Part shown: positions 36,201 through 47,165 of the stretch, one piece after another
Position numbering within the stretch: position 1 is the stretch's first letter
Layout: every line of letters starts with the position of its first letter
Source of the DNA: Umbilicaria muhlenbergii
Taxonomy: Eukaryota; Ascomycota; Lecanoromycetes; Umbilicariales; Umbilicariaceae
Direction of reading: 5' to 3'
Length of the DNA: 64,000 nt
Assembly: GCA_000611775.1 (NCBI GenBank)
Contig: KK106981.1
Location: 1 to 64,000, forward strand
Made by a program: the position numbers and the translations under genes
The notes under the pieces: generated by a model
The model's database searches: none
Told to the model about the DNA's origin: nothing
What the model saw: the letters and a program-made list of their open reading frames with translations, nothing else

Positions 36201-36806
36201 AATGTGCAGTCCGGAAGCCTTGATGAGTCGATATTGAGCATATATGTGGTATAAGGATGGTTATTTCCCAAGTTTCAGTCTCCTTTTTTCGGTGAATTTG
36301 AATTTGAAAGTCGCAATTCTCGCTGTCTCTGCATATGTAAACCCAGGCAACTTTCTTATCACTTTTATGGATTGCATAGGACTCCCCTCAGCGAACTACA
36401 TAATGTAGGACTGCCATTTTGGCCTCCTCAAGAGACATGAAAGAATCCCCGACGGCGAGTTCAGGCATGACGGCAGTGATGTCAAAGATATTAACAATGG
36501 GAGGTTTGGGGGAGCTTTTTAGGTGTCAAAGGAACGTCCGACAAGAAGGGGAAGACTCAATTGCAAGAAGAAGTGCTTGAGAAAAGGGGGGGTGGCTTGG
36601 TGACTACACGTGGCAGGCTCCAAGGTTTTCAAGAAAAAGTTAGATTTTGTATGACGCCGGCGAGGTGGAGATTGAGACCTTGTTATTGATCTATTCTATG
36701 CTTCTAAACGTTAATTACATGGTGGGGGTATAACTAAAAAATAATTGAGTTTGGGGGAGAAAGTAACATTTTAAAACTTTTCGGGGTATATATTAGCAAA
36801 TCGCCG
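33255..36806 (-). mobile_element. Mutator-like DNA transposon (MULE), 3552 bp, 9-bp TSD
   Basis: Terminal inverted repeats of about 85 bp start CGGCGATTTGCTAATATATA and are near-identical at both ends. They are flanked by the direct 9-bp duplication CAAGTTCAA at 33246-33254 and 36807-36815, the hallmark of Mutator-type insertion. The transposase is on the minus strand. At about 35700-35880 it reads LDGTFIKARHRLTLLSI, then DGNNKTLPLAWALVPVEN, the MULE catalytic block containing the first Asp. At 35041-35319 is a SWIM zinc finger (CTCGEFQEKLLPCKHAL). A basic, low-complexity C-terminal piece follows at 33655-34071. Stops interrupt the frame, including one just after VPVENNKNWI where the family usually has Trp, so the copy cannot make its own transposase. 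Confidence 0.9.
35041..35319 (-). pseudogene. MULE transposase fragment with SWIM zinc finger
   Basis: A 92-codon open piece of the transposase. It ends with CTCGEFQEKLLPCKHALAV, the Cys-x-Cys...Cys-x-His SWIM pattern that follows the catalytic domain in MULE transposases. It lies inside the element at 33255-36806 and is continuous with the catalytic block upstream on the same strand apart from stops. Presumed DNA or protein contact role in the family. Confidence 0.8.
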
Positions 36807-36972
36807 CAAGTTCAATGTATCGTGCTATAGACATAATACAAGTATAGGTGGACGGCAACATGGTGAAGCGAGCAACATCCATCTACGTCACCCTTGCTAA
36901 CACACACGGATAATAAAGGCCCTCTTCAGGTAATTTGTGTTTGGACAATCGCTTCAAATAAACCGAATAAAC

Positions 36973-38362
36973 ATGGCGGCAGTCAAACCGTACACTATCT
37001 CAATCCCCCAGTCTGCCCTTGACCAAGTGCAACAAAAGCTCTCCTTCGCCACTTTCCCCGATGAGCTCGACGAAGCTGGCTGGGACTATGGCGCACCCTT
37101 GGCCGATATCAAACGACTGACAGCATACTGGCGCGAGAAATTTGACTGGCGGAAACATGAGAAGCAGCTAAACGAACTGCCGCAGTATATGACCAAAGTT
37201 GAGGTCGATGTTTTCGGAGAGCTGGATATCCATTTTGTGCACCAGTTGAGCCCGATCAAGAATGCAGTACCGCTGTTATTTGTACATGGCTGTGGGAGCA
37301 AACTCGTCTCCACGATGTACAGGACGTGAATGCTAACCGGATTCAAAGGGCCAGGAAGTTTTGTGGAAGTATCAAAGATGCTGCCGCTCCTCGCAAGGAC
37401 CAAAAATGGAGAGCCAGCATTCCATATCGTAGCGCCCTCACTGCTGAACTTCAGATTCTCACAAGGCATCAAAAAGAAGGGCTTCATGCTGCCGCAATAC
37501 GCAGAGTCGTGTCACAAACTAATGCTGAAGCTGGGCTACCCCCAATACGGTAAGGGCCCCCTTCACTATCAGCGACCCACCCCCCAAAATAAACAACCTC
37601 AACGCTGATGCATTGAGTGATCAAGTGACCCAAGGCGGCGACTGGGGCTTCTGGATCACCTGTACCATCTCCCGTCTCTACCCCGCCTCCTGCCTTGCCT
37701 CCCACCTGAACATGATCGTCTCAACCCGCCCCTCCCCCCGCACCTCCCCACTCCTCGCCCTCACGCACGCTCTAACGCCCTACACTGCCGCTGAACGCGC
37801 CGGCCTCGAGCGCTCTCACTGGTTTGAAAAAGAAGGCTCCCACTACAACTTTCTGCAAGCTAGCAAACCGCAAACCCTCGGGTACGCCCTCGCCGACAGC
37901 CCCGTCGCGCTGCTGGCATGGATCTATGAAAAACTGCACGATTGGACTGACAACTACCCGTGGACCGACGACGAAATCCTCACGTGGATATTTCTGTACC
38001 TGTTCTCGACCGCGGGCCCAGCCGCCAGTGTGCGCATCTACTACGAAGCGGTGCACGAAGAAGGCGACAGTTCGGTGAACGCGGCCATGAGGTGGCTGCC
38101 GGGGACGCTGTTGGGGCTGACGCAGTTCCCGATGGACATATACGTTTATCCGAGGGTTTGGGGGAGGGGGCTGGGGAAGGTGGTGCTGGAGCGGGAGAGG
38201 GAGAGTGGCGGGCATTTTGCGGCGTGGGAAAGGCCGGAATGGGTGGCGGGGGATTTGAAGGAGATGTTTGGGAAGGGGGGAGGGGCGTTTGGGGTGGTGG
38301 GGTGGAGGAGTGGGTTGCACACGACACTTTCTAAGCAACTCAAGACCGCATCAGATGGATGA
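36973..38362 (+). CDS. Epoxide hydrolase, alpha/beta-hydrolase fold with EHN domain
   Basis: Hydrolyses epoxides to diols; a soluble or microsomal-type enzyme. Exons 36973-37291, 37349-37549 and 37626-38362 give 418 aa. The N-terminal EHN lid domain is residues 1-110 ([20 protein letters not shown]). The oxyanion-hole motif VHGWPGSF is rebuilt across intron 1. [10 protein letters not shown], with the nucleophile Asp, is rebuilt across intron 2. The C-terminal [12 protein letters not shown] carries the catalytic His. Both introns are 57-76 nt with GT-AG ends. All key residues are present and no stop is seen, so it looks intact. It lies about 160 bp beyond the Mutator-like element. Whether it belongs to the catabolic cluster starting 5 kb downstream is unknown; such enzymes also appear in detoxification and secondary metabolism. 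Confidence 0.88.
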
Positions 38363-38721
38363 TGCAGTCGCCCAGATTTCAGGAATGGATAGTTTCTCCC
38401 AAGTCCTGTATGCTCCTGATCAACGGCAACGGTGCCCAGAACGAGACGATTTCATCCACCGCATTGTTATGCACAGAGATGTTGGAGATGCAGGCCATTT
38501 TTGACTATGCCATCTCAGCCCACTTCTTCTGCTCGCTACATATATCATTGGACGACAAGGTCGAGAATAGCGCAGTTGGCCTGATCAGGAGCTCTATAGT
38601 TCAGCTTCTGTCGCGTGACGTTTCTTGGGACTCGAGCTTCCTCTCAACAGGAGATCTCAAAATCATCACACACGATGATCTGGAAAGCGTCGGCATGCTG
38701 CTCCGGAAGTCGATTGATTAA
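38359..38721 (+). pseudogene. Fragment of a fungal hypothetical ATPase-like protein
   Basis: A 120-codon piece that starts inside the last codons of the epoxide hydrolase frame, so its ATG is probably not a true start. It contains LLINGNGAQ, ISAHFFCSLH and GLIRSSIVQLLSRD. These resemble blocks of a large uncharacterised fungal family with a NACHT/STAND-like look (LLVNGN ... HFFCGLH ... SLIAQLL). Sequence after 38721 shows no clean continuation. I judge it a truncated relic; the family assignment is from memory of the motif pattern only. Confidence 0.4.
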
Positions 38722-40143
38722 CTGCCGAATACGAGCTCTGAAAGGCGGCAGGACTCCTTAAAACTGATTTATAGGTTACTTGGATTAATTGAGGGGCCCA
38801 AGGACGTCGTCATCAAGCCCTTCTCATTTGCCACTGCCAGAGCACATACATCAGGGACGAGTTTGAGGAAGAAGATATACTGACGGTCCCACTCACTATC
38901 GATGACAGTCGTCCATGGTTGAATGAGGGTGCATTCAACATACACCTGGTCAATTGATTGAGGACTTTGCTGGAAGGATTACGATGTCCATAAGGGAATG
39001 GGGGAGGTAATCGTGGTATACTTTTGCAGAGATAGAGGCAAGTGCCGGCGGGTTGAAGGATGGGTAGAGTAAGGGTAAATCAGGTTTGGCCGAATGAGAG
39101 ACTATTTCTCGATCGCCTGCGAAGCGGAGAAAGGCTGGGCAACGAGGTTCTCGCTTGACAAGTATTTTACTTGGGTCCTGAGGGGAGAGCTTATGTACTA
39201 AACTTACAAACGAATGAAAACAAATTTCAAAGGCCGTTCGAGAAGAATCCCAGAGTGGCTGAATGCTCAGGGGTGTTACAGTATCGGCTACTCAGTGGTG
39301 CCTAGCTTCTGGCTAAACAATCTACCTGATGATGTGGCGCTTGATACTTAATATGCAGTCTAGGCTTCCATCTGCTGAAGGCCTGCTTGGCTATGTTCCT
39401 ACATCAAACATAGACTCAGCCGCTGCAATTCAGCTCCCTTGTCACTAGGCGCCACCAAGCGTTTCCACTTTCAAGGTCTATGACGCTTCCATCAATGTGA
39501 CCCATGCTGGAAGGAAAGAACTCGACACACCAACGCGGGAGGCACTGATGGAGCGGGGCCACCTTGGGAATTATAAAGGATGGCTACACAAGCTAGATCA
39601 TTGACGGTAATAGCCAGTCATATGTAAGTAAACAGGCATCTACTCTTCCACGCCGTAAACACGGGCTAGGTTTTACTTAGGGGCATTGTTTCTGTGCAAT
39701 GCACACCTCGGGCAGGTGCAAAGGCTTGTAATCGTTGACGAAAGACCGGGGAACAAGCTAACAGTGATCTCAAAGGACTTGTTCGGCCTCCTCCGCATTA
39801 TTACATCTGCTCTAGGAGCGGCGTAGTTCCTTGCAGATCATCAGTATTCGTCATCTGTATGATTCGCGCTGGTTTGCTATGAACGCAGTTATATCTTTAT
39901 CCCTGCTCACTTGGTCCGCATTTGCCGGTTGATGGGTGTAGAACTCTGCCGCCTGCGCCTTTCATCTTTTATTTGATGCAGCACTCTGTTTAAAATCCGC
40001 TGATCTTGTTTCCCTTACTTTCCTTTTGAATCAGAGGATTTGTCGATGGAAATGGCTACCTTATTAATTCTAAAGTTCGGATAAGGCCTTCAAATTCAGA
40101 GCTTCAGTTTTGAACAATCTGCTCTCACAACCTTTACTGTACA
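38722..40143. other. 1.4 kb without a recognisable gene
   Basis: Downstream decay of the fragment above may extend some way. The final 200 bp must serve as promoter for the SAT4-type gene. No repeats or domains were recognised. Confidence 0.4.
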
Positions 40144-41343
40144 ATGTCTTCCATGGCCCAGTACCCTCCTGAATACTTGAGCGAGTACATTGGCGACAGA
40201 CTTATACTCATATCAGCCATATTCATTGCTTTGGAGAGCATTTTTGTCGTGCTTCGGTATTACGCCCGGACTCTTACTACCTCCTCTACAGGCTGGGACG
40301 ATATCATCATTCCTGTAGCCTGGCTGGCAAATATAGGGATATGCATACTTGGGATAAGTCAGTAACATCACTTCGTTAATATTACCTGCATCTCTCTTAT
40401 TTGTTTTCCAGCGTTTGTCCGCGATGCCGGTGTTGGCCATCACCAAGCTGCAGTCTGGACGCAGTACAACTCTCAGGACATCGTGTCTTTTGGCAAATCC
40501 CTATACGCGTTGGAGTGGCTTTATCTATCGGCTGTCGCACTGCCAAAAATATCAATTCTCTGCGTATACCTACGGATATTCACCAGCCGTGCTGCGCGGT
40601 CCGGATGCTATGTTTTGATAGGAATAATTGCGCTGAATTGGACTGCTTTCATCTTGGTCTCAACATTCGAGTGCTCCCCACCCGCATACAAATGGGACAA
40701 GACCATCGCAGATGGAAGATGCCTCGACCTTGGAAAGATTGCCAAAGTGAGCAGTGCACCAAACATTGCAACAGATATTGCAGTGCTGGTCCTTCCGGTG
40801 TCCACTGTGCGGCGACTGAACGCTTCCTATATTCGTAAGCTTGGGCTGATGGTGGTTTTTATGGCCGGTAGTGTGTTAGTACCGTCTTGCCTTCGTAGAA
40901 GGTATATTAGTTGACTTATAATTTTAGAGGCATTATAGCGTCCTGCGCCCGTATGACGACTTACTGGAGGCCCAACGCCTTTGTGGATCTTACCTGTATG
41001 ATCTCTTCCTATTCAAGCTTTGCAAGCTCTGTTCTTGAGGTACACTCTGATTGAAACTTTGATAGGGGCTTCTGTTTCGCTGGTCAGCTGGTCTATCATC
41101 GAATGTGGCATGTATTTGATTGCAGCCTCTCTCCTAACACTGCGCCCCCTATTCGCACAATTATCGCGGCAGTGGCCGAGGCTTCATCTAAATCAAATCG
41201 GCCTTCGCAAACCGAATATTGGCACGAGTAGTGGTACTAGAAGTCTTTCTCCCCAAAATTTGCCGTCAGCACCGCCCTGTCATGAGTCCGCGGATCTACA
41301 TGATGAAGATGTTGTAGAGCAAGGACTTGGTGTTCAGAAATGA
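40144..41343 (+). CDS. SAT4/rhodopsin-like integral membrane protein
   Basis: Exons 40144-40357, 40412-40874, 40928-40995 and 41066-41343 give 340 aa with four in-frame joins. Seven hydrophobic segments fit the fungal SAT4 (rhodopsin-domain) family. The usual landmarks are present: LRYYARTLTTSSTGWDD after the first span, GVGHH, GKSLYALEWLYLSAVALPKI, the FLDLGKI-like CLDLGKIAKV, LPVSTVRRL, DLTWASVSLVSWSIIE rebuilt over intron 3, and LLTLRPLF. The tail is Ser/Pro-rich and cytosolic. The family is plasma-membrane, of mostly unknown function, often near secondary-metabolism or pathogenicity genes. The third join (intron 40996-41065) is chosen because it restores the W of DLTW; splice details elsewhere are less certain. 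Confidence 0.8.
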
Positions 41344-42106
41344 TTTCCTGGCTGTTGTATCGAATCCTGGCGGAACCAGGTGACTATCCTTGAGTCTTTT
41401 CATTTATCATTATTAAGCAGTCATACTCTTATTCAATGAGACCGCAGAAGAGACGAGGACAGATAGCTCAATACTTCAAACAAATAGCAGCATGAGAGCC
41501 TTTTGCGAATGCAGTTCCCAAACTTCGCCAAGTAAACAAGCCCCGCGTGATGAGCAAGCTCCACAATCTTACCGATCTCAAAGAGAAAGGAACGAGCGGT
41601 GGAAATTTGTCGCTTCGCAACTGTCTATGATTGGAAAGCAAGCAACACGATAAGAAGGGTGCAGGGCTTGATGTAGTGTTGCGGCGTCGAAGAGTTGGCG
41701 AAACACATGGTATCAAGACCGTTGCACCATGATCCCGGCTAAATCCAGTTCTTTGTAGAACGGACGCTTTGCTTTCTATGCCAAGAGACCCGAATACCAA
41801 AGCTCGATGCCTATCCTGGAGCTTCTGGAGTGCATCGAATCATCCTTTGCTGGAGCAACTGCAAACCAATCGAAATCGACGACTCATCGCGATATATTTA
41901 TCGTTGTATTACGGAGTACCGTTCAGCGTTATAGTCCATGCAAGTGCTTACCGATGTGAGTTACCCACAAGGCAGATATCCTTGGAATCTGCAGGTCTTA
42001 AGGTGGTGTGACCCTTTGGGTGGGACGCCTGCCGCAGACTTCTTAATCATAGATCGAAGCTCGAGCAAGACTTGTACTTGGAACAGATATAACCAGACAT
42101 CATCTG
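41344..42106. other. Intergenic, no gene seen
   Basis: About 760 bp with no coding content that I can support. The right end is the promoter of the dead NCS1-type permease. Confidence 0.4.
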
Positions 42107-43145
42107 ATGGACCTCGAGAAGAACAATCACAATGACAGCAGCATCGACAATGCCACCTGGGGTGAAAGTTCCCCGGATGCTACGAAATGGCTCCCCGGCA
42201 GCATTGGATCCCCACACCTCGATGGCGGACAGGTCGTTGATCCGATGGACCATGGTGAGGCCGAAGTGGTCAACATCCGCCAGGGCAACAAGATACTTAG
42301 GTCTCTTCGACACTTGGAGACGTGGTTGGATCGCAAGTTGAACTTCGAAGCCATGGGCGTCGAGCGCATCCCTGAGAACAAGCGCAACCCTCCACAGATC
42401 TTGAATGCAAGCACTCCCACATCCATCGCTGTACTCCCGCCGAATACAAGCTCACTATCATACCTACCAGATGATGTTCCTTTGGTTCTCCTTCTTGTTC
42501 AATCCTTCGCTCATCCCCATCGGAGTTCTTGGTCCGCTCTTTGGTCTTTCCGTGCACACATCTATCATTCTGACCGTCTTCGGAACGCTGGTAGGAACAC
42601 TGGTTCCGTCCTTTTCAGCAACGTTGTGTCCCCCCACAGGCTTTCGACAGATTGCCGTCTCTCGTTACGTGTTTGGGATCTGGGGTGCCAAGTTCTGCGG
42701 TCTCCTCAATATCGTAGTCAACGCTAAATATACTATCATTTCTAGTATATTAGGGGGTCAGTTGCTTTAAGCAATATCTGGCGGAAGTCTTCCGCTTGAA
42801 GTGGGGATTGTGATCATTGTGGCGATTGCATTTGTGATATCGTTCTTCGGGTTTGCCATTATTCATCACTATGAGCGGTATGCTTGGGTTTTTGCTCTTG
42901 TGCTACTTTGCGTGCTTTGGGGCCAGTCCGTCAGATACTTCTCTCCGACTCCTGGTCTTAACAGTCTTATCAGGATGGACTACTCTGGTGCTTGTTTAAG
43001 TTACTTTGCCGTGATGTTTGGCACTAATTGTTCCTGGTGTACTATCGCGGGTGACTACTACGTCCACTATCCTGTAAACACTAACAAATGGTTGATCTTT
43101 GGATTGACGTATGCTGGAGTGTCTATTCCGACCACTTTAAAGTAG
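42107..43145 (+). pseudogene. NCS1-type (purine/cytosine/allantoin class) permease, truncated and with a stop
   Basis: Starts MDLEKNNHNDSS. The N-terminal cytosolic region contains FEAMGVERIPENKRNPP, the conserved segment before the first membrane span. A 40-nt intron (42431-42470) or a frameshift leads into WFSFLFNPSLIPIGVLGP, the first span, then LFGLSVHTSII, SRYVFGIWGAKFCGLLNIV and IISSILGGQLL. A TAA at 42768-42770 interrupts the frame between GGQLL and AISGGSLP, which the family joins directly. The frame then continues through HHYERYAWVFAL and AGDYYVHYP before a stop at 43145. The C-terminal half, usually about 200 more residues, is absent, and the convergent decarboxylase ends 40 bp away. 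NCS1 proteins import nucleobases and related small molecules; this copy should not work. Confidence 0.8.
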
Positions 43146-43182
43146 ATCTACAATATACTCATAATTCAAGGTAAGAACTTCA

Positions 43183-44251
43183 TCACAACTTCCTCTTCGC
43201 CAGCAGTTTCTGTGCATTCCCCACCAAAACAGCCCTCCTCGTTTCCTCGTCCGGAAAAAGATCCTTCAAACCCTGCTCCATCTTCCCCACCAGCATCTCC
43301 ACCCCCTTCGCCGGCGTGTACGGATAGTCACTACCATAGAGCAGCCGGTCCGGCCCCACATATCTCAAGACGCCATGGATCTGATCCGGGAAGACAAACC
43401 CCGCCAAATCGAGGTAGAATTGGCGCCGCATGGTTTCCTTGACTATATCGGAATTGAGCTCGAACTCCAGTCCCAGTATCGACGTGGCGAAAGATGTGAA
43501 CCGCTCCACTGTCGGCGGGAGTGCTCCAGCCCCGTGCGAGAGAATAAATGTCACGTTCGGGCAACGCGCGACGGTCCCAGATAGGAAGAGATTGGCCACG
43601 GCGCGGGTGGTGTCGAAGAAGAACTCGAGCATGGGACTGGGGTATTGTTTGAGAGGCAAAGCAGCCTGGGGTCCACTCGGGTGCGCAATGCATGGCCCTG
43701 TCGGGTGGATGAACACAGTCGCCTTCCTACGTTCCAGTTCGGCAAATACAGGGTCGAAGGCCGCGTCGCCAAGATATTTGCCGTGGTGATTCGTCTCGAG
43801 CGCGATGCCGTCGGCGTGGAGCTCGTCCAACGCGTAGGCGACTTCGTCAAGGCTACCAGCAACGTCGGGCAGGGGTAGGGTGGCCCAGAAGCCGAATTGG
43901 GCGGGGCGGCGTGAGGCGACATCGGCAGCAAACTTATTGCAGTCCCGAGTGAGTTTGCGACCGGAGGCGTCGTCGCCGGGGGTGATGTGGGTGCCGGGGG
44001 AGGTGATGCTCAGGATGGACTTGGAGATGGAGAGCTTCTGCATGAGCTCGAGGTGGGTTTCTTCGCTCCATTGCTGCAGGGCGGTGTATCAATTCTGGTT
44101 GCTGTCGTAGAGGGGGCAAACGAGAGGTGTTGATAGATACCGGAATTGCAGGCATCCCATCGGGTTTGCCATGACCTGCTTGCTCGGAGGCGGTCCGCCA
44201 AAATGGTGGCACGAAGTGCGAGTGTGTATCGATTCTCTCTGAAAAGGACAT
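43183..44251 (-). CDS. Amidohydrolase-family decarboxylase, 6-methylsalicylate-decarboxylase-like
   Basis: Exons 44251-44141 and 44073-43183 (intron 67 nt) give 333 aa. It opens with RIDTHSHFVPPFW, carrying the metal-binding His-x-His, and continues GHGKPDGMPAIP then, across the intron, QWSEETHLELMQKL. Further family sites follow: SILSITSPGTHI, VFIHPTGP and LSHGAGALP (metal or catalytic His) and YGSDYPYTP (metal Asp). Layout and wording are those of the ACMSD-type amidohydrolases, closest in my reading to fungal 6-methylsalicylate decarboxylases (PatG/YanB type), which release CO2 from a 2-hydroxybenzoic acid to give a phenol. No polyketide synthase is in the window, so a catabolic role on an imported salicylate-type acid is likelier than biosynthesis. 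It is divergent from the alpha/beta hydrolase. All active-site residues are present. The exact substrate is inferred. Confidence 0.87.
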
Positions 44252-45483
44252 GGTGACGATGTTCAGATTTCTGGGCGAATCGCAGAAGTCGAACAGACCG
44301 CTGCTGGCAGGGCAGGTTAGACGACTGCGAAGATTACATAAGCCATTATCATCCTGCTTCTCCACGGAATGGCCCATTCTCCATCTTTCCCCTCTCCCCG
44401 CACTCGAGAGCGTGCTAGTCCACCGACGGGTGCATGCTCGCCATGATGCCGCCGGACGACAAGATGCGGAGCGGAGAAGTCCTGGCGGGGGCCAGTGAGA
44501 AGTTCCTGGATGTCCCACAGTCCCGCACGCTAGCTCAAGCATACATTCCTACCTTACCTTAGTCAGACCGAGAGCAAATCAAGAGCGCAAGTTCGGTGGG
44601 GATCTTATCGCATAGACTTTCGGTAACCCTTTTGACAAGTGTGGGGGCGAAGATCTTCACGTGGGGCGTCGGAAAAGATGCAGCGTGCCGTGGTACCGGG
44701 CGCCTCAGCCTTACCGGAGGGCTGCCATATTCCAGCCGGCCATGGCCCACGTGCCAGATTCCCTGGGAGCAGCTTGCATGCGTGGCGAACTCACTTCTTT
44801 CCTGATCCATAAAATTACTTCCAGCCTTTCAGTTCAGAGGCGACACAAACTTCATATTCACACCTACTAATTCATCCAACTTGAGCCCCAATGTCGCGTT
44901 AGCTTTTCGTGCATTCGTGGTGGTATTTTCCGTCGAGCTTACTCTCAAGGCGCGCTGATGATAATCCTTACCGAAGTAGACGCACCCCACTGAGCGACAA
45001 CGCGGGATGTGATCAGGCCGTAAACTCCGGAGAATTTATCAGCACCAAGCATCCCCGCACTATCACAATGCGAATCTTCCGACTCCACTTGATCAACACG
45101 CCATCCCGAGAACAAAATCCTTACTGGCATGTTCCCATAGAGTCGACAAACTATGCTGATAGCATGGACCATGGACCATGGCCTTCGTCTTCGTCGCCCC
45201 GCACTCCGCACCCCGCACCAGCCCACACCCGCCCCGTAGGAACTTGGTGGGAATGACAGGGGTAGAGGTCCAATGCTGTTGCTTACTCCCCGGTGCAAAC
45301 TTGTCCCACCCCTCCTCCGCTGAGGTCTATTCCATACGCTGCACCCAGACTTGATTCGATTGGTTATACATATGTGCACGATTGCCACACGCGATCACAT
45401 TCGAACGCACGTCTATCTCCAAACCTCCGTCGCCGATATACCATTCTGAGCTCTGCATCTCCGACCCATCTCCTCTCGCAGTC
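44252..45483. promoter_or_regulatory. Divergent promoter, decarboxylase and alpha/beta hydrolase
   Basis: A 1.2-kb gap between two divergent cluster genes. It holds TGTCCCACAG at 44511-44520, whose complement contains GTGGGACA, the word shared with two other cluster promoters. No gene of its own is seen, although long open frames cross it. Confidence 0.45.
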
Positions 45484-46314
45484 ATGCCTTTCAACGCCAC
45501 CGAGGCCACGGTGGAGAATGAAGGCTGTAACCTCCACTACTGGTACCAAGGCTCCGGACCTCTCTTAATCATGATCCCCGGCGGCAGTGGGCACGCCGCC
45601 CAATTCTTTCCCATCTTCGAATATCTTGACGCTTATTTCACAATCTGCACCTTCGACCGCCGGCAAATGTCCGCCAGCACCGTCAAAGAAAAAACCCAGC
45701 TGAATCCCGCCCAATCCGCCCGCGATGTCATCGCCATAACAAAAGCCCTGGGCAAAGAAAGAACCTCCATATTCGCCAACAGCGGCGGCGGAATCATCGC
45801 CTTCCAATTCGCCGTCAGCTACCCCGAAGCGCTCGACCACGTCATGGTGCACGAAGCCCCCACCACCATCCTCCTCGACGACGCGACCTACCACCTCGAC
45901 CGGGCCTTCATGCTTCTGGAGCTCTACCGCACGCGCGGCGCGCAAGCCGCGCGCGAAGCCTTCGGCACCGAAATGAAAGGCTACGAAGACGGCCCCGCCC
46001 TGGCGCTGCCGGACCCGGAGAACATGGACAACTTCTGGGCGCACGAGTTCATGCAATTCACCATCTACTGCCCGGACCTGCGGAAGATCGTCGCCAACGA
46101 CGTGTCGATCTCGGTGGTGGCGGGCGAGAAGAGTCGGGATGCGTTTTACGCGCGGACGACGTTCCCGCAGTCGGAGATCCTGGGGTGTCCGCGGTATGTG
46201 CTGCCGGGGAACCACAGCGGATATGAACTCGAGCCGGAAGCGTTCGCGCCGGCGTTGCTGAAGGCCTTCAATGATATGGAGAGCCGGAAGAAGATCTGGG
46301 GCCACGAGCTATGA
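45484..46314 (+). CDS. Alpha/beta hydrolase, candidate C-C or ester hydrolase
   Basis: Single exon, 276 aa from ATG 45484; an in-frame ATG at 45382 would add 34 unconvincing residues. Core alpha/beta-hydrolase features: GSGPLLIMIPGGSGHAAQF with the oxyanion-hole glycines, the strand-turn FANSGGGIIAFQFA with the nucleophile Ser in a G/A-N-S-G-G elbow, and VLPGNHSGYELEP with the catalytic His near the C terminus. In bacterial meta-cleavage routes an enzyme of this fold (MhpC, TodF, BphD types) splits the ring-fission product. The neighbouring extradiol dioxygenase makes that role plausible here, but the elbow differs from classic GxSxG, and lactone or ester hydrolysis is an alternative. GC-rich third positions and no breaks, so probably functional. 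Confidence 0.8.
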   Translation: MPFNATEATVENEGCNLHYWYQGSGPLLIMIPGGSGHAAQFFPIFEYLDAYFTICTFDRRQMSASTVKEKTQLNPAQSARDVIAITKALGKERTSIFANSGGGIIAFQFAVSYPEALDHVMVHEAPTTILLDDATYHLDRAFMLLELYRTRGAQAAREAFGTEMKGYEDGPALALPDPENMDNFWAHEFMQFTIYCPDLRKIVANDVSISVVAGEKSRDAFYARTTFPQSEILGCPRYVLPGNHSGYELEPEAFAPALLKAFNDMESRKKIWGHEL

Positions 46315-47165
46315 GTGGGGAGTCGCCGTGAGAAGGAAGGTGGATGTCTGAGGTCTTCGATGACCTGTGGCGAGGTGTTTGGACTTCGTTGTATTAGGTG
46401 AACAAGTGAAAAAGACGCTGGGCTTGGGGCATGATCTGGACGTTGCGAGGCCCAGCGTCATGGCAAGAATGAGACCTTGGTGGCTGTATGAGATCTCGAA
46501 TTTCAGGATTGCAGTTACGCTGCGAGGTCCCTAGGGGATGTTTGTATCGTCTTTGTAGATAGTGATTAACTCTGACTCCTTGGAAAAAGATGAGGTGGTC
46601 AGGTAGATGCTTTGAAGTCAACATTGCGATACTGCAGCTACTGATGACCGCGCCGTATTCCGAAGCAGGCGAATGTTACCATGTCTTTAGTGCAGAAGCA
46701 ATGCGTAGCCTCATGCAAAGGGATAAGGCACATGGCAGTGTTTAGCAAACACACTCTTGACAATATCAATGCTTTCGAAACTGAGCCTGGAGAGATCAAT
46801 GACCTCTATCGCCAGCGGTTGAGGGGATCTTCAAATGTCTTGCCGCTACTCCGCATTGGGTATACTTCAGATTGCTCACTGATCACTTACTAGGACATGC
46901 AGGTTCCTGTCAACCTTTAGGATGTCTAACTCACAGATTTCAGTCTTCTCGACCATGATAGGAAATGTTGCTTCAAGGCAATCAAGTAAGCACGATTCGA
47001 AAATCTATCGTGATCCATTCAGTCTAACTTCTAATAAAGAAAATTGACCGACACTAGATTATAAAATATAATATCCATCAAATGCAGTACCCCAGGTCGT
47101 ACCCGCAGCAATGCAACATTCCACTCCCATGAAACCGGATCCCGTTTACCATGCGTCCCGTCACA
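46315..47165. other. Convergent intergenic region, no gene seen
   Basis: Lies between the 3' ends of the alpha/beta hydrolase and the monooxygenase. Small open frames only; transcription terminators of both genes are expected here but I cannot define them. Confidence 0.4.

Noticed and set aside
37772-38338. 188-codon minus-strand frame and 124-codon plus-strand frame
   Set aside because: GC-rich shadows of the epoxide hydrolase last exon; Pro/Arg-rich and without family content.
43934-44542. 202-codon minus-strand frame as one protein
   Set aside because: Only its MSFSERIDTHSHF... segment is coding, as exon 1 of the decarboxylase; the rest is promoter before it and intron or wrong frame after it.
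45565-46305. 246-codon minus-strand frame
   Set aside because: Antisense shadow of the single-exon alpha/beta hydrolase gene.
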